A DNA stretch of 19,303 bases from Gyrodactylus bullatarudis (Eukaryota; Platyhelminthes; Monogenea; Gyrodactylidea; Gyrodactylidae), in assembly GCA_012064415.1 (NCBI GenBank), contig SSNU01000268.1, positions 1 to 19,303 on the forward strand, in the 5' to 3' direction. The translations under genes and the position numbers were made by a program. A model generated the notes under the pieces. That model worked only from the letters and a program-made list of their open reading frames with translations, did no database searches and had not been told where the DNA came from. Positions 8,464 to 17,072 of the stretch are shown piece after piece; position 1 is the first letter of the stretch, and each line of letters starts with the position of its first letter.

Positions 8464-8528
8464 TTACTCTTATTCATTTTTCGATCATTTCAACTGCTTT
8501 GGAATTGATCAAAATTGAATAAGAGTAA
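8464..8528. repeat. hairpin-forming inverted repeat
   Basis: TTACTCTTATTCATTTTTCG (8464-8483, continuing ATCA) is complementary, with a single-base gap and a few mismatches, to the arm at 8506-8528, which ends GAATAAGAGTAA. The loop is about 18 nt. Partial outer complementarity (CACCAATAG near 8441, CTATTTGGTG near 8530) extends the stem with interruptions. It may be a small foldback element; no target duplication was identified. Confidence 0.5.
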
Positions 8529-8545
8529 CTATTTGGTGGTCCTGA

Positions 8546-9117
8546 AAAATAACGTTTGATTCGACTTAGACGTTGAAAACAACAAAAATTTTCAACTCAA
8601 AGTTTTAAAAATTTCAAATATCGCTAAAGTTTTCCAGAAAAACTCCAAATCCCTTAAATTTTCTTTAAAGTACTTTTTTCTGCTTATTTTTCAGATCCTA
8701 TTATTAATTTTATTTGGTACTATTTTTGAAGCCCTAAAATATGCGACTCAATACGGAATATCACTTGTTTCTTGAGTGTTTAAAACTTTTTTCTATTTGT
8801 TTCTAGTGATGAGTTGGAAATCATTATGATTATGAGGATTTGAAGATAAGACGAATAATTAGTGATAAAGCTTTTATTTCACCGGATCTCGTCAGACTAT
8901 TACACCGGCTTGATTTATATATTAGATAAATTAACAAAATTTGCTATCTGTCGATTTTATTACAGGAACCACCACAATCATTTCCTCAAAATCACTAGAA
9001 TTGGAATTCCTATATGAAAAGATAATTTTCGCCCGTAATAATCATGATTGTTAATTTTTTGTTCCTAAGGTGTTGATGATAGGGAGTGAATTTCATGATT
9101 CTTGCAAAAATCAAATG
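8546..9117. other. AT-rich stretch, nothing recognised
   Basis: The text near 8580-8620 (TTTTCAACTCAAAGTTT) loosely resembles R2, and 8720-8735 ends in GAAGCCCTA, similar to the hAT-MITE terminus. Neither is enough for a call. No gene was seen. Confidence 0.35.
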
Positions 9118-9520
9118 TTAGCCTAAGATGTGGATATTCAAAAAAATTCAATCTGATGAAAATTAGGCCGTCTTTTGGATTTCGAAAATGCACCTAATTT
9201 CCACTTTTTCAACTTTTGAACCCAAAATTTTCATCGATTTTGATAATTAGGTGATAATTTTTGGGATCAACATCAGACAAAGAATTCGAATTCATCTGTA
9301 GAAAATCACTGAGATTCGTCATTACTGTGGGAAATCGAAAAACTTGAATTTATTGATTATCAGGAAGGGGATTGAACCATAATTTAAAAGTTTAACTTTT
9401 TCTCGGAATTTTTTCGAATATCCAGATCTTATTAGCTCATTCCGTTTTAGAATTCAAAGAATTCTTTTTTGAGAAAAACATCTCATCTACATATCAACTA
9501 GCTTTTGTTCATGATCTTCC
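9118..9520 (+). repeat. R1 dispersed repeat, longest direct copy
   Basis: It begins AAGATGTGGATATTC and runs through the R1 core (GAAAATTAGGCCGTCTTTTG, then TTTCGAAAATGCACC). It then carries the middle segment GAGATTCGTCATTACTGTGG, shared with 17545-17565 and, inverted, 4555-4575. The tail CATATCAACTAGCTT ends near 9510. It shows R1 to be roughly a 400-bp unit. There is no coding frame of note. Confidence 0.6.
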
Positions 9521-9899
9521 ATGTATTCAACAAAAATCTATATTTGAGACGATCAATTAGGAAAAATCACATTTAATTCAGATTGACGATTTAAAATTGA
9601 CGGCTTAGAGGATTTCCGATAAAAGATGAATCAAAAGAGTACATTTCAAAATATTATAATTTTCGCGAATTTATGCAAATTTTTTTTTAATCATAAGCGT
9701 CCTGTGATATTTTTTATATTAATATTAATTTTAACGAAAATTTTGAATCTTGAGGTAGCGTCATATTCCCATCTTTTGAACTTTGAGTTGAAAATTTCTG
9801 CTGATTACATCGTGAGAGAGTGATCAAAAGTTGATTTTTAGGATCACAATAAGACAAATAACCGATGATCATAATAGAAATTTTGATAAATTCGTGATT
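9521..9899. other. AT-rich stretch, repeat fragments only
   Basis: 9765-9830 resembles the R2 phrase 'CTTTGAGTTGAAAATTT'. A 65-codon frame (9626-9823, plus) is Phe/Ile/Leu-rich, as expected of translated AT-rich DNA, and is not considered a gene. Confidence 0.4.
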
Positions 9900-10290
9900 T
9901 TTCAGGGATCTTGAATTATCTAAATTTCATCGACTTTCAAGTAAGGAAAATGATCAAAAAGTAAAAATTTAATTTTCACACGATGATTGGTTGATTCTCA
10001 ACATCAGATTCAGCTCATTTGATTTCTTTGTTTAATCGTGAACCAAGAAATCAACTTTTGACAACTAACTCACATTGAAATCAGCAAAAAATTTCAACTC
10101 ATTCCTTGAAATAACCAAAAAATATGAACTGAAAGTCAAAAAATGGAAAAATCGCGCCAAAACTTATTTTTTCGAATTTTTTCTTAATTCGATGAGAGTG
10201 TCACTTCTCATAAAATTCTGAGACTGATGAAAAAAATACGATTTTTGTAAAAGTCATAAATTCCAAACAAAACTGCTCATTATGTTTATC
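9900..10290 (+). repeat. R2 dispersed repeat, decayed copy
   Basis: 9930-10060 matches the R2 5' segment (ATCGACTTTCAAGTAAGGAA, then CAACATCAGATTCAGCTCAT). 10140-10290 matches the core only loosely: the CAACATGAG word is lost, but TTTTTGTAAAAGTCAT and the final TTCCAAAC remain. Confidence 0.45.
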
Positions 10291-10964
10291 TAAAAATGAA
10301 TTTTCTTTGATAAGCTTATTGGAGTGTTTGTAAAGTTTGTAGGTAGACAATCGTAGATACAGTCAGTTGCGAAACTCACCCTTGTTCATGAAACTGCGAT
10401 AAATTTTTCGATATATTTTTGGTCTATTCATGTTCTATTCCTACCTAAATACATTAAGTAACATGTAAAGCTTGTGAGATTAACGAAAAGTGGTGGTTGA
10501 CTGATGAGCTATAGGAACATGAACGTATTTTACGGGAAGCTCTATCTTGTATCATAAATGCAATTTCTTTGATTTTAATAATAAATAATGCATTGAAAAA
10601 GGTTTCCTGATGAAAAAATCTAAGATTTTGCTCTCAATTCATAGTCTTTAAGACAAGAGAATTGGTAAAAGAGTAAAATTCTTGAACTTGGTTTTAATGG
10701 AAAGCCTAATCTGAAATTTCTATTCCTAAATTTTAGAGCTATCTATAGTATACTTTAGATTAATTATATCAGCATTTTAATGTGTTAATGTCTCAATAAT
10801 TAAAAAAGTTAATTTTCTCCTTTTTCCTAAAATCGATTTTGAAAAAGTAAAGTTGACAAGATAAAACAAACGAATGAATTTTGAGAAAATAGTTGTTTAA
10901 AAAAATATCCTTTTATAAATATATTTTAAATTCTCTGTGTATTATCTATTTGACAATCCTTATA
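10291..10964. other. AT-rich stretch, nothing recognised
   Basis: This lies upstream of the Tc1/mariner-type transposase and should hold its left terminal repeat and promoter. No terminal inverted repeat matching the downstream side (12037-12449) could be found by eye. Confidence 0.4.
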
Positions 10965-12036
10965 ATGAATCAAAGACCTCGTCGTGAAAGGCGAAATACC
11001 AATCGACGTTTTGATGACTTTGTCCTAGGCAATGAGCCTGTTCGTGTTGCACCTCGTTAGTTTTATTTATTTTATTTTAATTGAAAAGAACGTCGACGTC
11101 GTACAGAGCCTGTACTTGTGGTCCAGCCTGTAGCTAGACCAAGAAGAAGAACTGATCCTCCTATTGTGGAGCGAATCAGAGAAGAAGAAAGGGAAGTTGC
11201 AGCTGAACTAAGGCCAAATAATCCCAGGAGACCTCTACGGTATAGAAATCAAGAGCTCCATTCTCTGATTAGAATTGTTGCCCAGAATAATCAAGAACAG
11301 TTGCTGAATTATTCGGTGTTAGCAAAAGTACAGTAAATAATATTAGAAATAGTAAGAATAATAATTTTACAAGATTCTAGACATCACTCAACCTCGAGAG
11401 GCTCACGTTGGGGGCAGAAAATCATCGATCTCAGCTACTCAGGAGCGAAGAGCTTTACGTATCCTAAGAAATAATTCTAATATGACATCCAAAGAGGTAC
11501 AAACTCAATATTTTCCAAATGTGGGTTATTCAGCCTTTTGTAGAATGGCTAAGAAGAATGATTACTCAAGGAAAAAGGTTATTAAGAAACCTTTCATTAC
11601 AGACGAAATAGCCAGGAAACGGCTAACATTTTCTGAAAGATTCATAGTTTTTGATGTAGAATTTTGGAAGAAGGTTATTTTTGTAGATGAAGTAACTTTC
11701 GAGTTTAAAAGGCCTCTTAATAATGGCTACGTAACAGTCTATCCCGGGGCTCCTGAAACAATTAGAAACGCACCGACCAGAGCCCGATATGAAAGAAAGT
11801 CATTTGTTGTCCTCATGAGCTATGGGAAGAAGCCTATATTTCTGGATAGCCAAGGTACAACTGACTCCAGAATGTTCTGCCAGCTTTTACAAGATGGTTT
11901 GCTACTCATCATTTGCCAGACATGGTGGAATGATTTAGAAATAGTTCAAAGATTATTTAAACAAAATTACAGACGGTTTCATCAGTTTTACGAAATTTCA
12001 TCCAAGTCTACTAATCATATTAAAATTATCGGATAA
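10965..12036 (+). pseudogene. Tc1/mariner-superfamily transposase with short intron, broken
   Basis: The ATG at 10965 opens a 30-codon Arg-rich exon (MNQRPRRERRNTNRRFDD start) to 11055. A GT-AG interval follows at 11056-11088, and the frame then continues with RRRRTEP, VARPRRRTDPP and ERIREEEREVAAEL. Near 11300 a frameshift leads to ELFGVSKSTVNNIRN, a helix-turn-helix recognition helix. A second shift near 11365 leads to EAHVGGRKSSIS, ERRALRILRNNSNMTSKEVQ, then KKVIFVDEVTFEF. The last contains the first catalytic Asp (canonical 'IFSDE..F'), and ERKSFVVLMSYGKKPIFLD follows. These follow the usual Tc1-like order: HTH, GRP/GRK linker, second HTH, DDE core. After about 11900 the expected second Asp ('QD.A..H') and third acidic residue cannot be found, and the frame ends at 12036. 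The 110-residue Arg/Pro-rich N-terminus is unusual for the family. It is a dead copy with at least two shifts and a lost C-terminus. Confidence 0.78.
11056..11088 (+). other. probable 33-nt intron in the transposase
   Basis: The interval starts GTTAGT and ends TTGAAAAG. It is nearly pure A/T between exons of higher G+C, and its removal joins the ATG-led Arg-rich frame to the next Arg-rich frame without a stop (codon CAA across the joint). Both sides encode similar phrases (EPVRVAPQRRRRTEP and VQPVARPRRRTDP), which supports a single protein. Without splicing, TAG at 11058-11060 ends translation. Introns this short are known in some flatworms and other compact lineages. A decayed frame with an AT insertion is the alternative. 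Confidence 0.55.
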
Positions 12037-12449
12037 AAACGAGAATTATTAAAATATCCTGATTTTGATATATTATAGTCTGCTAATAAAATCGTCATAA
12101 ATATTTTATTTTCAAATGTTAGAGGGAGTAAAAGAACAGGAAAAACATGAAAAAATATAATGATTTCTTTACCATTAGAAAAAAATAATGAATGTGAATT
12201 CATTTTAAACCAGAAGTTCTTAGAAATCTTTTGTGTTTGTAAAAATAAACTGAAATCACTTCATTATAATAAATCTTTTGTTGTACACTCCAAGTAGAAA
12301 ATGATACTCTTTTTATTGCTCAAATATAATAAAACCTTGATTCTACCTAGAAAGAAGTCGGTCTTTTGAAGTTTATTTGTTGTATTGTTTGAAAAAGACC
12401 AAAATTACAATTGCTTGGATTTCATCCAATCATAATGTTTATGATAGAA
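12037..12449. other. AT-rich stretch, nothing recognised
   Basis: The 3' flank of the transposase remnant. Neither its right terminal repeat nor any other gene was identified. A 62-codon minus-strand frame (12015-12203) is not supported by composition. Confidence 0.4.
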
Positions 12450-13232
12450 TTTATTAGAGGGGTATTTGCAAAATTGGTGACTTGGATCTTCCCATTTGCA
12501 GATATGGTGACAGTGGTAGGCCAAAATACAATTTTGGTTACTTTTTTACAATGGATTTCGAGGACCCCTAAAATTTAATTCACTTTTGGTTCCTCTTTTT
12601 AATACAATATTTTGAATATTGCATTTATGGATACTTTTTCCTGTTTTAAAATTTAATAATTGCAGTCTGAATGATTTTTATTTTGCAATTATGGTTACAA
12701 TCTTGTAAAATCTTTTTTGTATGACCGTTTAGGTCTTTTCCTAAGTACTGATTTGTAATATGTCGAATTTGGTGAAGTCGATTCAATTAAGTTAAACATT
12801 TTTTTGCCTTTGTTTTATATCAAAAACTAAGCCTACTACTTTTAAGTAGATGATGATTTTTTTTTAATAATTCATGATATTTTGAATTGATTAGGAAAAT
12901 TAACTTGATTTAAATTCGAGTAAACATAAATCAGTACTTTGGAATAGCCATGAATAAAACTAAAAATAAACTTTTACAAGATTGTAACCATAATTGCAAA
13001 ATAAAAATCATTCAGACTGCAATTATTAAATTTTAACACAGGAAAGAGTAGCCATGAATACAATATTCAAAATTTTGTATTAAAAAGAGGAACCAAAAGT
13101 GAATTAAATTTTAGGGGTCCTCGAAATCCAATGTAAAAAAGTAACCAAAATTGTATTTTGGCCTACCACTGTCACCATATCTGCAAATGGGAAGATCCAG
13201 GTCACCAATTTTGCAAATACCGCTTTATTAGA
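12450..13232. mobile_element. Foldback / Mutator-like MITE with 9-bp target duplication
   Basis: The element 12459-13223 (765 bp) has terminal inverted repeats of 252 bp: 12459-12710 and 12972-13223. They match nearly base for base; shared landmarks are GGTATTTGCAAAATTGGTGA at the tips, GTCCTCGAAATCCA-type text, and TTTTACAAGATTGTAACC at the inner edges. Weaker complementarity continues inward, for example AAGTACTGATTT near 12743 against AAATCAGTACTTT near 12928. The ends begin GGGG/GCGG. Identical 9-bp repeats TTTATTAGA flank it at 12450-12458 and 13224-13232. Long terminal repeats with a 9-bp duplication are typical of Mutator-like (MULE) elements. The 261-bp centre is AT-rich without a transposase, so it is non-autonomous. 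The few differences between arms suggest moderate age. Confidence 0.85.
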
Positions 13233-14139
13233 ACTTGAGTTGGCATTAGAATTCTCAGCCATACTAGAGATTTACTGATTCAGTGTTTGTACGGTAACAT
13301 TTACATTCATGATCTCATCCCAATCAGTTTTGCCCAAACAGATTAGAGAACAGTATTATATTGAGTTTTTATTAAAAATACACATAATGGAAAATTTTTT
13401 TGAAATTATATCTAGGATCAATGAAAAATTTCCTTAATTTCTCCCAACGAATTATAATTAGAAGTTGTCTGATGCCATCAGAGAAAATCAAGTCTTATTC
13501 GAATTATCTTGAACCCTTTCAGGTCCGAGACTATTTAATGACTTCAAAAATTGAATATGAATACATATTCGGAATCAGAATGAATTATAGATAAATAATA
13601 AAACCTGAAATCATCTGAAAACTTTTTAATAGAAAATTTTTTTTCGACACTTTTCAATACATTTTTCTTATCTACTTTCAAGCGACCGCTCATGTAGTTT
13701 TAGGATTTTTTAAATAAATAAGGCGAATTTATTCAATTCTAATAAAATAACTTTTGGTCTAACTTTTTTCATGAAGATTGATGAACAAGTTATTAATGGT
13801 AGGTGTCTTATTTATGGGATCTTTATTTCAAAAAAAATTTTTAGGTTTATTTTGGCCCACATATGAGCCATGGACCTGAAAGGGTAAATTGTAGTTTAAG
13901 GATGAATTTTTTATGATTGATATAGAATCTGAAATTCAGTTTATGATTGAATTTGACACATGACTAAATGAACTTTTTGAATGACTGATAAAAAGTCATT
14001 GATTTTTTAATCGGAAAACTTTAATTCATGTTAGGAGACAATTCGAAGCTCTTTGATTTGTTGGCTTTGGTTTATATCTCTCAACGTATAAATCTAATAT
14101 ACATGAAGATAAGAATCTACTGATTTCTGAAAATTAAAA
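13233..14139. other. AT-rich stretch, no supported gene
   Basis: A G+C-richer patch at 13290-13360 is open on the minus strand for about 22 codons (TDWDEIMNVNV and following), ending in TAA. It is too short and lacks splice signals, so it is not called. The 64-codon frame at 13400-13594 (plus) shows no recognisable domain. Confidence 0.4.
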
Positions 14140-14149
14140 AAATTTTCTG

Positions 14150-14395
14150 AAAAAATTCAATCTAACCAAAATTAGGCCGTTTTTTGGATTTCGAAAATGC
14201 ACAAAACTTCCACTTTTTCAACTTTCGAAATCAAATTTTTTTATTAATTTCATGGATTTAAAATGAAGATATTCGAGATTAGCAGTGGAAATTTGGAAAC
14301 TGGGCTAATTCTTTTATTTCTGACTTTCCGACCAAAAATATTGAGTTTTCTGTAATAAAAGTAAATTCTCGTGTTCATGTCAACTACCTTTAGAT
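14150..14395 (+). repeat. R1 dispersed repeat, copy
   Basis: The core CCAAAATTAGGCCGTTTTTT starts at 14165 and is followed by TTTCGAAAATGCAC and CCACTTTTTCAACTTTCGAA. After a shortened middle, the R1-tail AAATATTGAGTTTTCTGTAA and TGTCAACTACCTTTAG ends at about 14395. The middle segment (GAGATTCGTCATTACTGTGG) is absent, so this copy is internally deleted compared with 9118-9520. Confidence 0.6.
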
Positions 14396-14427
14396 TCCAT
14401 CAAAATCAAAGATGTAAATGATTTTAG

Positions 14428-14626
14428 TTGATTTGGCAAATCTATAGAACATTTTCCCCCTCTTGTTTTGCAATAATTTTTCTGAATGACAAAGAGTCTA
14501 AGAGCTTTTTAACATCGATGAAATGAAAACGAATTCCTTGCAGTAATGATAAAAAGACCAACACGATTCAAAGTAAACTTAGAGAGAAATAAGAGGGGGG
14601 CAACTGTTCTCTAATTTAACCGTTGA
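14428..14626. mobile_element. 191-bp MITE, copy 1 (flanked by TTGA)
   Basis: The element 14432-14622 has imperfect terminal inverted repeats of about 32 bp. The left end is TATAGAACATTTTCCCCCTC. The right end, read on the minus strand, is TTAGAGAACAGTTGCCCCCC. TTGA occurs on both sides (14428-14431 and 14623-14626). It is a close inverted copy of 18898-19079; shared interior words include TTTTAACATCGATGAAATGA and CGATTCAAAGTAAACTT. It has no coding capacity. The 4-bp flank suggests a piggyBac-like mechanism, but TTGA instead of TTAA is atypical. Confidence 0.68.
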
Positions 14627-15239
14627 TTTTCCTAGTTCATTCATTAGATAACCTAAAAAAGCAAAAATGATAAACAGACAATCGATAATTTGTAATTTTT
14701 TTGCATAAAAAGGTCATTATTTTTGATTGGGATTGTATAGGAAAGAAGATAATTCCAATTAAGTATAAGAATAATTGAAAAATACTCTTGAGAGCTTCAT
14801 CTCCTTCAAAAGTAGCCTCAGGCATTAAGTTTATTTCCTTTAAAGATATTACCACAATTCAGATGAATTCTTAATTAAAGAAAGAAGAGAGGCATTGAAA
14901 GTTATATAAACTGTATCTTATAATTATGATAAATGTGTAGAATAATTTCGTATTCCCAATCATTTTTCATTTTGCTTCTAAAAAAATTTTTCAAACAAAT
15001 TCAAAAGATATTACAAGAGAATAGAACCCTAAATAAAGCTATTCTTGATTTATTTGGGAAATTATGATTTTTAGAAGAATCTCATTTTTATATCAAAATA
15101 TCCTAATTAAGTATTATTTATCTCGGCCAATCAGAATGCAGCAAGTGATTTCTATACATTTAGATAGGAAAAAAGTGAGTTTTTGTGAAAATGTCAAAAT
15201 TCATTGTTAATTAGGGGATAAATATTCGTGTTTCAATAA
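14627..15239. other. AT-rich stretch, nothing recognised
   Basis: No repeat, RNA or gene signature. A 72-codon minus-strand frame (14637-14855) is hydrophobic and Phe-rich and looks like chance translation of AT-rich DNA. Confidence 0.4.
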
Positions 15240-15412
15240 AAATTAGATGTTTCAATAGAAATATTTTTACTGTAAGCTTTTATATTTGACTAAATTCTGG
15301 GGTCTTGTTGATCACAGTAGACTAACGATGAAGATTTAATAAGAGTGAGCGTTTTTAATTCTCTTCTTTGTCTTAAACAGTTTTTAGATAATTTCAGGTC
15401 TGAGGGTATTGA
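15240..15412 (-). pseudogene. LINE ORF2 C-terminal remnant
   Basis: The minus-strand frame 15412-15293 reads DLKLSKNCLRQ, RRELKTLTLIKSS, then LVYCDQQDPRI before TAG at 15290-15292. RRELKTLTLIKSS is identical to the LINE end at position 3 of the window, and LVY also matches. DNA similarity continues past the stop (CCCCAGAATT, then GTCAAAT and AAAGCTT) to about 15250, where a deletion relative to the first copy is evident. The (ATT)n tail was not found, so the copy is 3'-eroded. Confidence 0.65.
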
Positions 15413-15588
15413 CTAATGGTCATGCTAGTAGTAAAATAAAAGCTTTTATCCACCTAAATAACTACCTTCGTTGTTCTGACTACATGACCATTAGGCAGCA
15501 GCCTCAAAATATCTTCGAGGAAATAATGCAAATGATGTCTCAAAAAATTTCAGGTCTGTTTGGAATGTGGCTGAAAGTCGGGGTATGA
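15388..15588 (+). CDS. unassigned 66-codon open frame, possible exon
   Basis: The frame is open from after TAG at 15385 to TGA at 15586-15588. Its protein-like residues include LTNGHASSKIKAFIHLNNYL, RCSDYMTIRQQPQNIFEEIM and SGLFGMWLKVG. G+C is clearly higher than in the surroundings. An acceptor-like ATTTCAG ends at 15397, and a donor-like GTATGA starts at 15583; a second ATTTCAG lies inside at about 15548-15554. It overlaps the antisense LINE remnant by about 25 bp and lies where the upstream part of that LINE would be expected. It could therefore be an antisense by-product of LINE coding sequence rather than a host exon. Family not recognised. Confidence 0.25.
   Translation: MISGLRVLTNGHASSKIKAFIHLNNYLRCSDYMTIRQQPQNIFEEIMQMMSQKISGLFGMWLKVGV
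15412..15494. repeat. 12-bp perfect inverted repeat
   Basis: CTAATGGTCATG starting at 15413 is the exact complement of CATGACCATTAG ending near 15496, with about 60 nt between. It lies inside the unassigned frame. It might be terminal repeats of a tiny element or chance; no flanking duplication was seen. Confidence 0.35.
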
Positions 15589-16256
15589 ATCTTTTAAATG
15601 TGGTCTAAGTATTCAATTAATGGCCAAGACTATACATTGAAGAGAAGAAGAACCTTCATACTGTCAATTTAGGTACATTTTTTGAATATGAATTAGGATT
15701 CTAATAAATAGATTGTATTAATATAATAAATTGTAGAATAGGCTATGGTGAGATTTTTTTTCTCCGAACATTTCACGAGAGTACTTATATTTCTGATAGA
15801 ATTTAATACTCAGATCATGTTTTGCATATTTTTAAGTGTGAAAGCCTTCCTCCAATATGTCATTGACCATTTTTCCCACAATATCCCACAGACATGAGAA
15901 AATAACGAAATTCACCATGAAGACCCTCTTTATGATGAGATTACAATTTTTGAAAGTGAAACTTAAGAAACTCATCAAACGGGCAAGATATTCCGGATTT
16001 TGGTGATTTCGAATACTCTCTAAATTTATATTTTCATTAAAAATGTCTTAAGATCTTAATCTTTTGTATTGAAAATCCAAAATATAAAAAATCATTAAAA
16101 TAATAAATTTACACTATTTTTAATTGCATAAAATTAATAAAAACGAATAAAAATAGTTCGAAATTTGAAATTTTCAGAAATTTTTTTGGCATTTTAAGAG
16201 TTCAGTCAGTCTATCATGGTGTAATGATTTCGAAATAGCTCAAAGATTATAATTAT
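15589..16256. other. AT-rich stretch, nothing recognised
   Basis: No open frame, repeat or RNA signature worth calling between the unassigned frame and the TTAA-bounded MITE. Confidence 0.4.
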
Positions 16257-16490
16257 TTAACCCTTTATGTCCCATTGTTCCACCAGTGGAACACAACTCT
16301 TTCTTGAGCGATAATTTTAACTGAAAGATACCTAAAACACTTTTTTTACCCCTCATTAGAAAGGAAATTTGTTAAGCTACAAAATTATGCATAATACATA
16401 AAGATAGCTTGTCACTGATGCACACCATAGTTACTTGAAGAAGGGTGATTTTTTGAAAATTTTGTCAAATATTCAAAAAATATTTAGAAC

Positions 16491-16574
16491 GTTTAGACAA
16501 TTAACCTACTAGCAAAGTGTGGTCACTGGTAATTACTATATCCATGTGAACTAACTTGATGGAGATTGTCTTCT
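16491..16574 (-). repeat. direct repeat of element tail, unit 1
   Basis: GTTTAGACAATTAACCTACT starts the repeat here and again at 16858; the second unit runs to 16943 with a 2-bp insertion (GAACTAAC against GAACTCTAAC). A third, inverted copy at 16944-17072 reads GAACCCTAAC at that place. Three tail variants in one insertion suggest that they came from different genomic units or transcripts. Confidence 0.7.
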
Positions 16575-16649
16575 CACACCTAGATGTTAGAAATTCGGAT
16601 AAGCAAGTGTAAATTCCATAAGAGAGTCGAATAATATTCAACTCACAGT

Positions 16650-16702
16650 GGCAGATGTAGACGCGTTTCGTCCTTATTAGGACTCGTCAGTACACCATAG
16701 CC
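16650..16702 (-). ncRNA. type I hammerhead ribozyme
   Basis: On the minus strand the invariant core is complete: CTGACGA at 16690-16684, GAAA at 16669-16666, and the cleavage triplet ending U-C at 16661-16660. Stem II is GTCCT/AGGAC (16683-16679 with 16674-16670), five perfect pairs capped by AATA. Stem III is minimal: the segment ACGCGT (16666-16661) is self-complementary, leaving at most a pair or two in the monomer but six pairs in a dimer. Stem I pairs TGTA (16694-16691) with TACA (16659-16656), then after an internal loop GGC (16702-16700) with GCC (16652-16650). Predicted cleavage is after C16660. Short stem III type I hammerheads of this kind occur in schistosome Sm-alpha repeats, animal retrozymes and Penelope-like elements. 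No core residue is missing, so activity is plausible. Confidence 0.85.
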
Positions 16703-16766
16703 AGGATTCGAACACAGGTCTTCAACGTTGTGAGGCAACGCTTCTAACCACTAGGCCAGAACCCCC
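16696..16766 (-). repeat. tRNA-like head (internal pol III promoter), tRNA-Val-like
   Basis: The minus-strand text has an A box TGGCCTAGTGGTTAG (about 16758-16744) and a B box TGTTCGAATCC (about 16713-16703), which matches GGTTCGANTCC at all but the first base. The anticodon region GCCTCACA recalls tRNA-Val(CAC). The acceptor and T stems are imperfect, so it is a tRNA-derived promoter and not a functional tRNA. It lies just upstream of the ribozyme, so a pol III transcript would read into the hammerhead and the tail. Confidence 0.75.
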
Positions 16767-16943
16767 GTTCATCTCCTATTACTCCACACTCCAATAGTAT
16801 TGACACCACCTACAAACTGGTTTTTTGTAAATAAGCACCATACGGAAATTACAGTGTGTTTAGACAATTAACCTACTAGCAAAGTGTGGTCACTGGTAAT
16901 TACTATATCCATGTGAACTCTAACTTGATGGAGATTGTCTTCT

Positions 16944-17072
16944 CGACTCTCTTATGGAATTTACACTTGCTTATCCGAATTTCTAACATCTAGGTGTGAG
17001 AAGACAATCTCCATCAAGTTAGGGTTCACATGGATATAGTAATTACCAGTGACCACACTTTGCTAGTAGGTT
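16944..17072 (+). repeat. inverted copy of the element tail
   Basis: This 129-bp arm starts CGACTCTCTTATGGAATTTA and is the complement of 16503-16629. It meets the direct tail at 16943/16944 with no spacer, so the junction is a snap-back of tail against tail. Such head-on inverted joins arise by twin-priming or template switching during reverse transcription. Confidence 0.7.

Noticed and set aside
10500..10540. CTGATGAG at about 10501, a possible second hammerhead ribozyme
   Set aside because: No GAAA strand with a pairable stem II follows at the right distance, and no cleavage triplet is placed correctly.
13290..13360. Short minus-strand frame (TDWDEIMNVNV) that recalls a short-chain dehydrogenase segment
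   Set aside because: Only about 22 codons, no acceptor AG in front, no cofactor-binding or catalytic motif nearby; a chance resemblance is more likely.
16696..16766. Functional tRNA-Val gene
   Set aside because: Acceptor and T stems do not pair properly and the anticodon stem is irregular; it is a tRNA-derived promoter in a short element.
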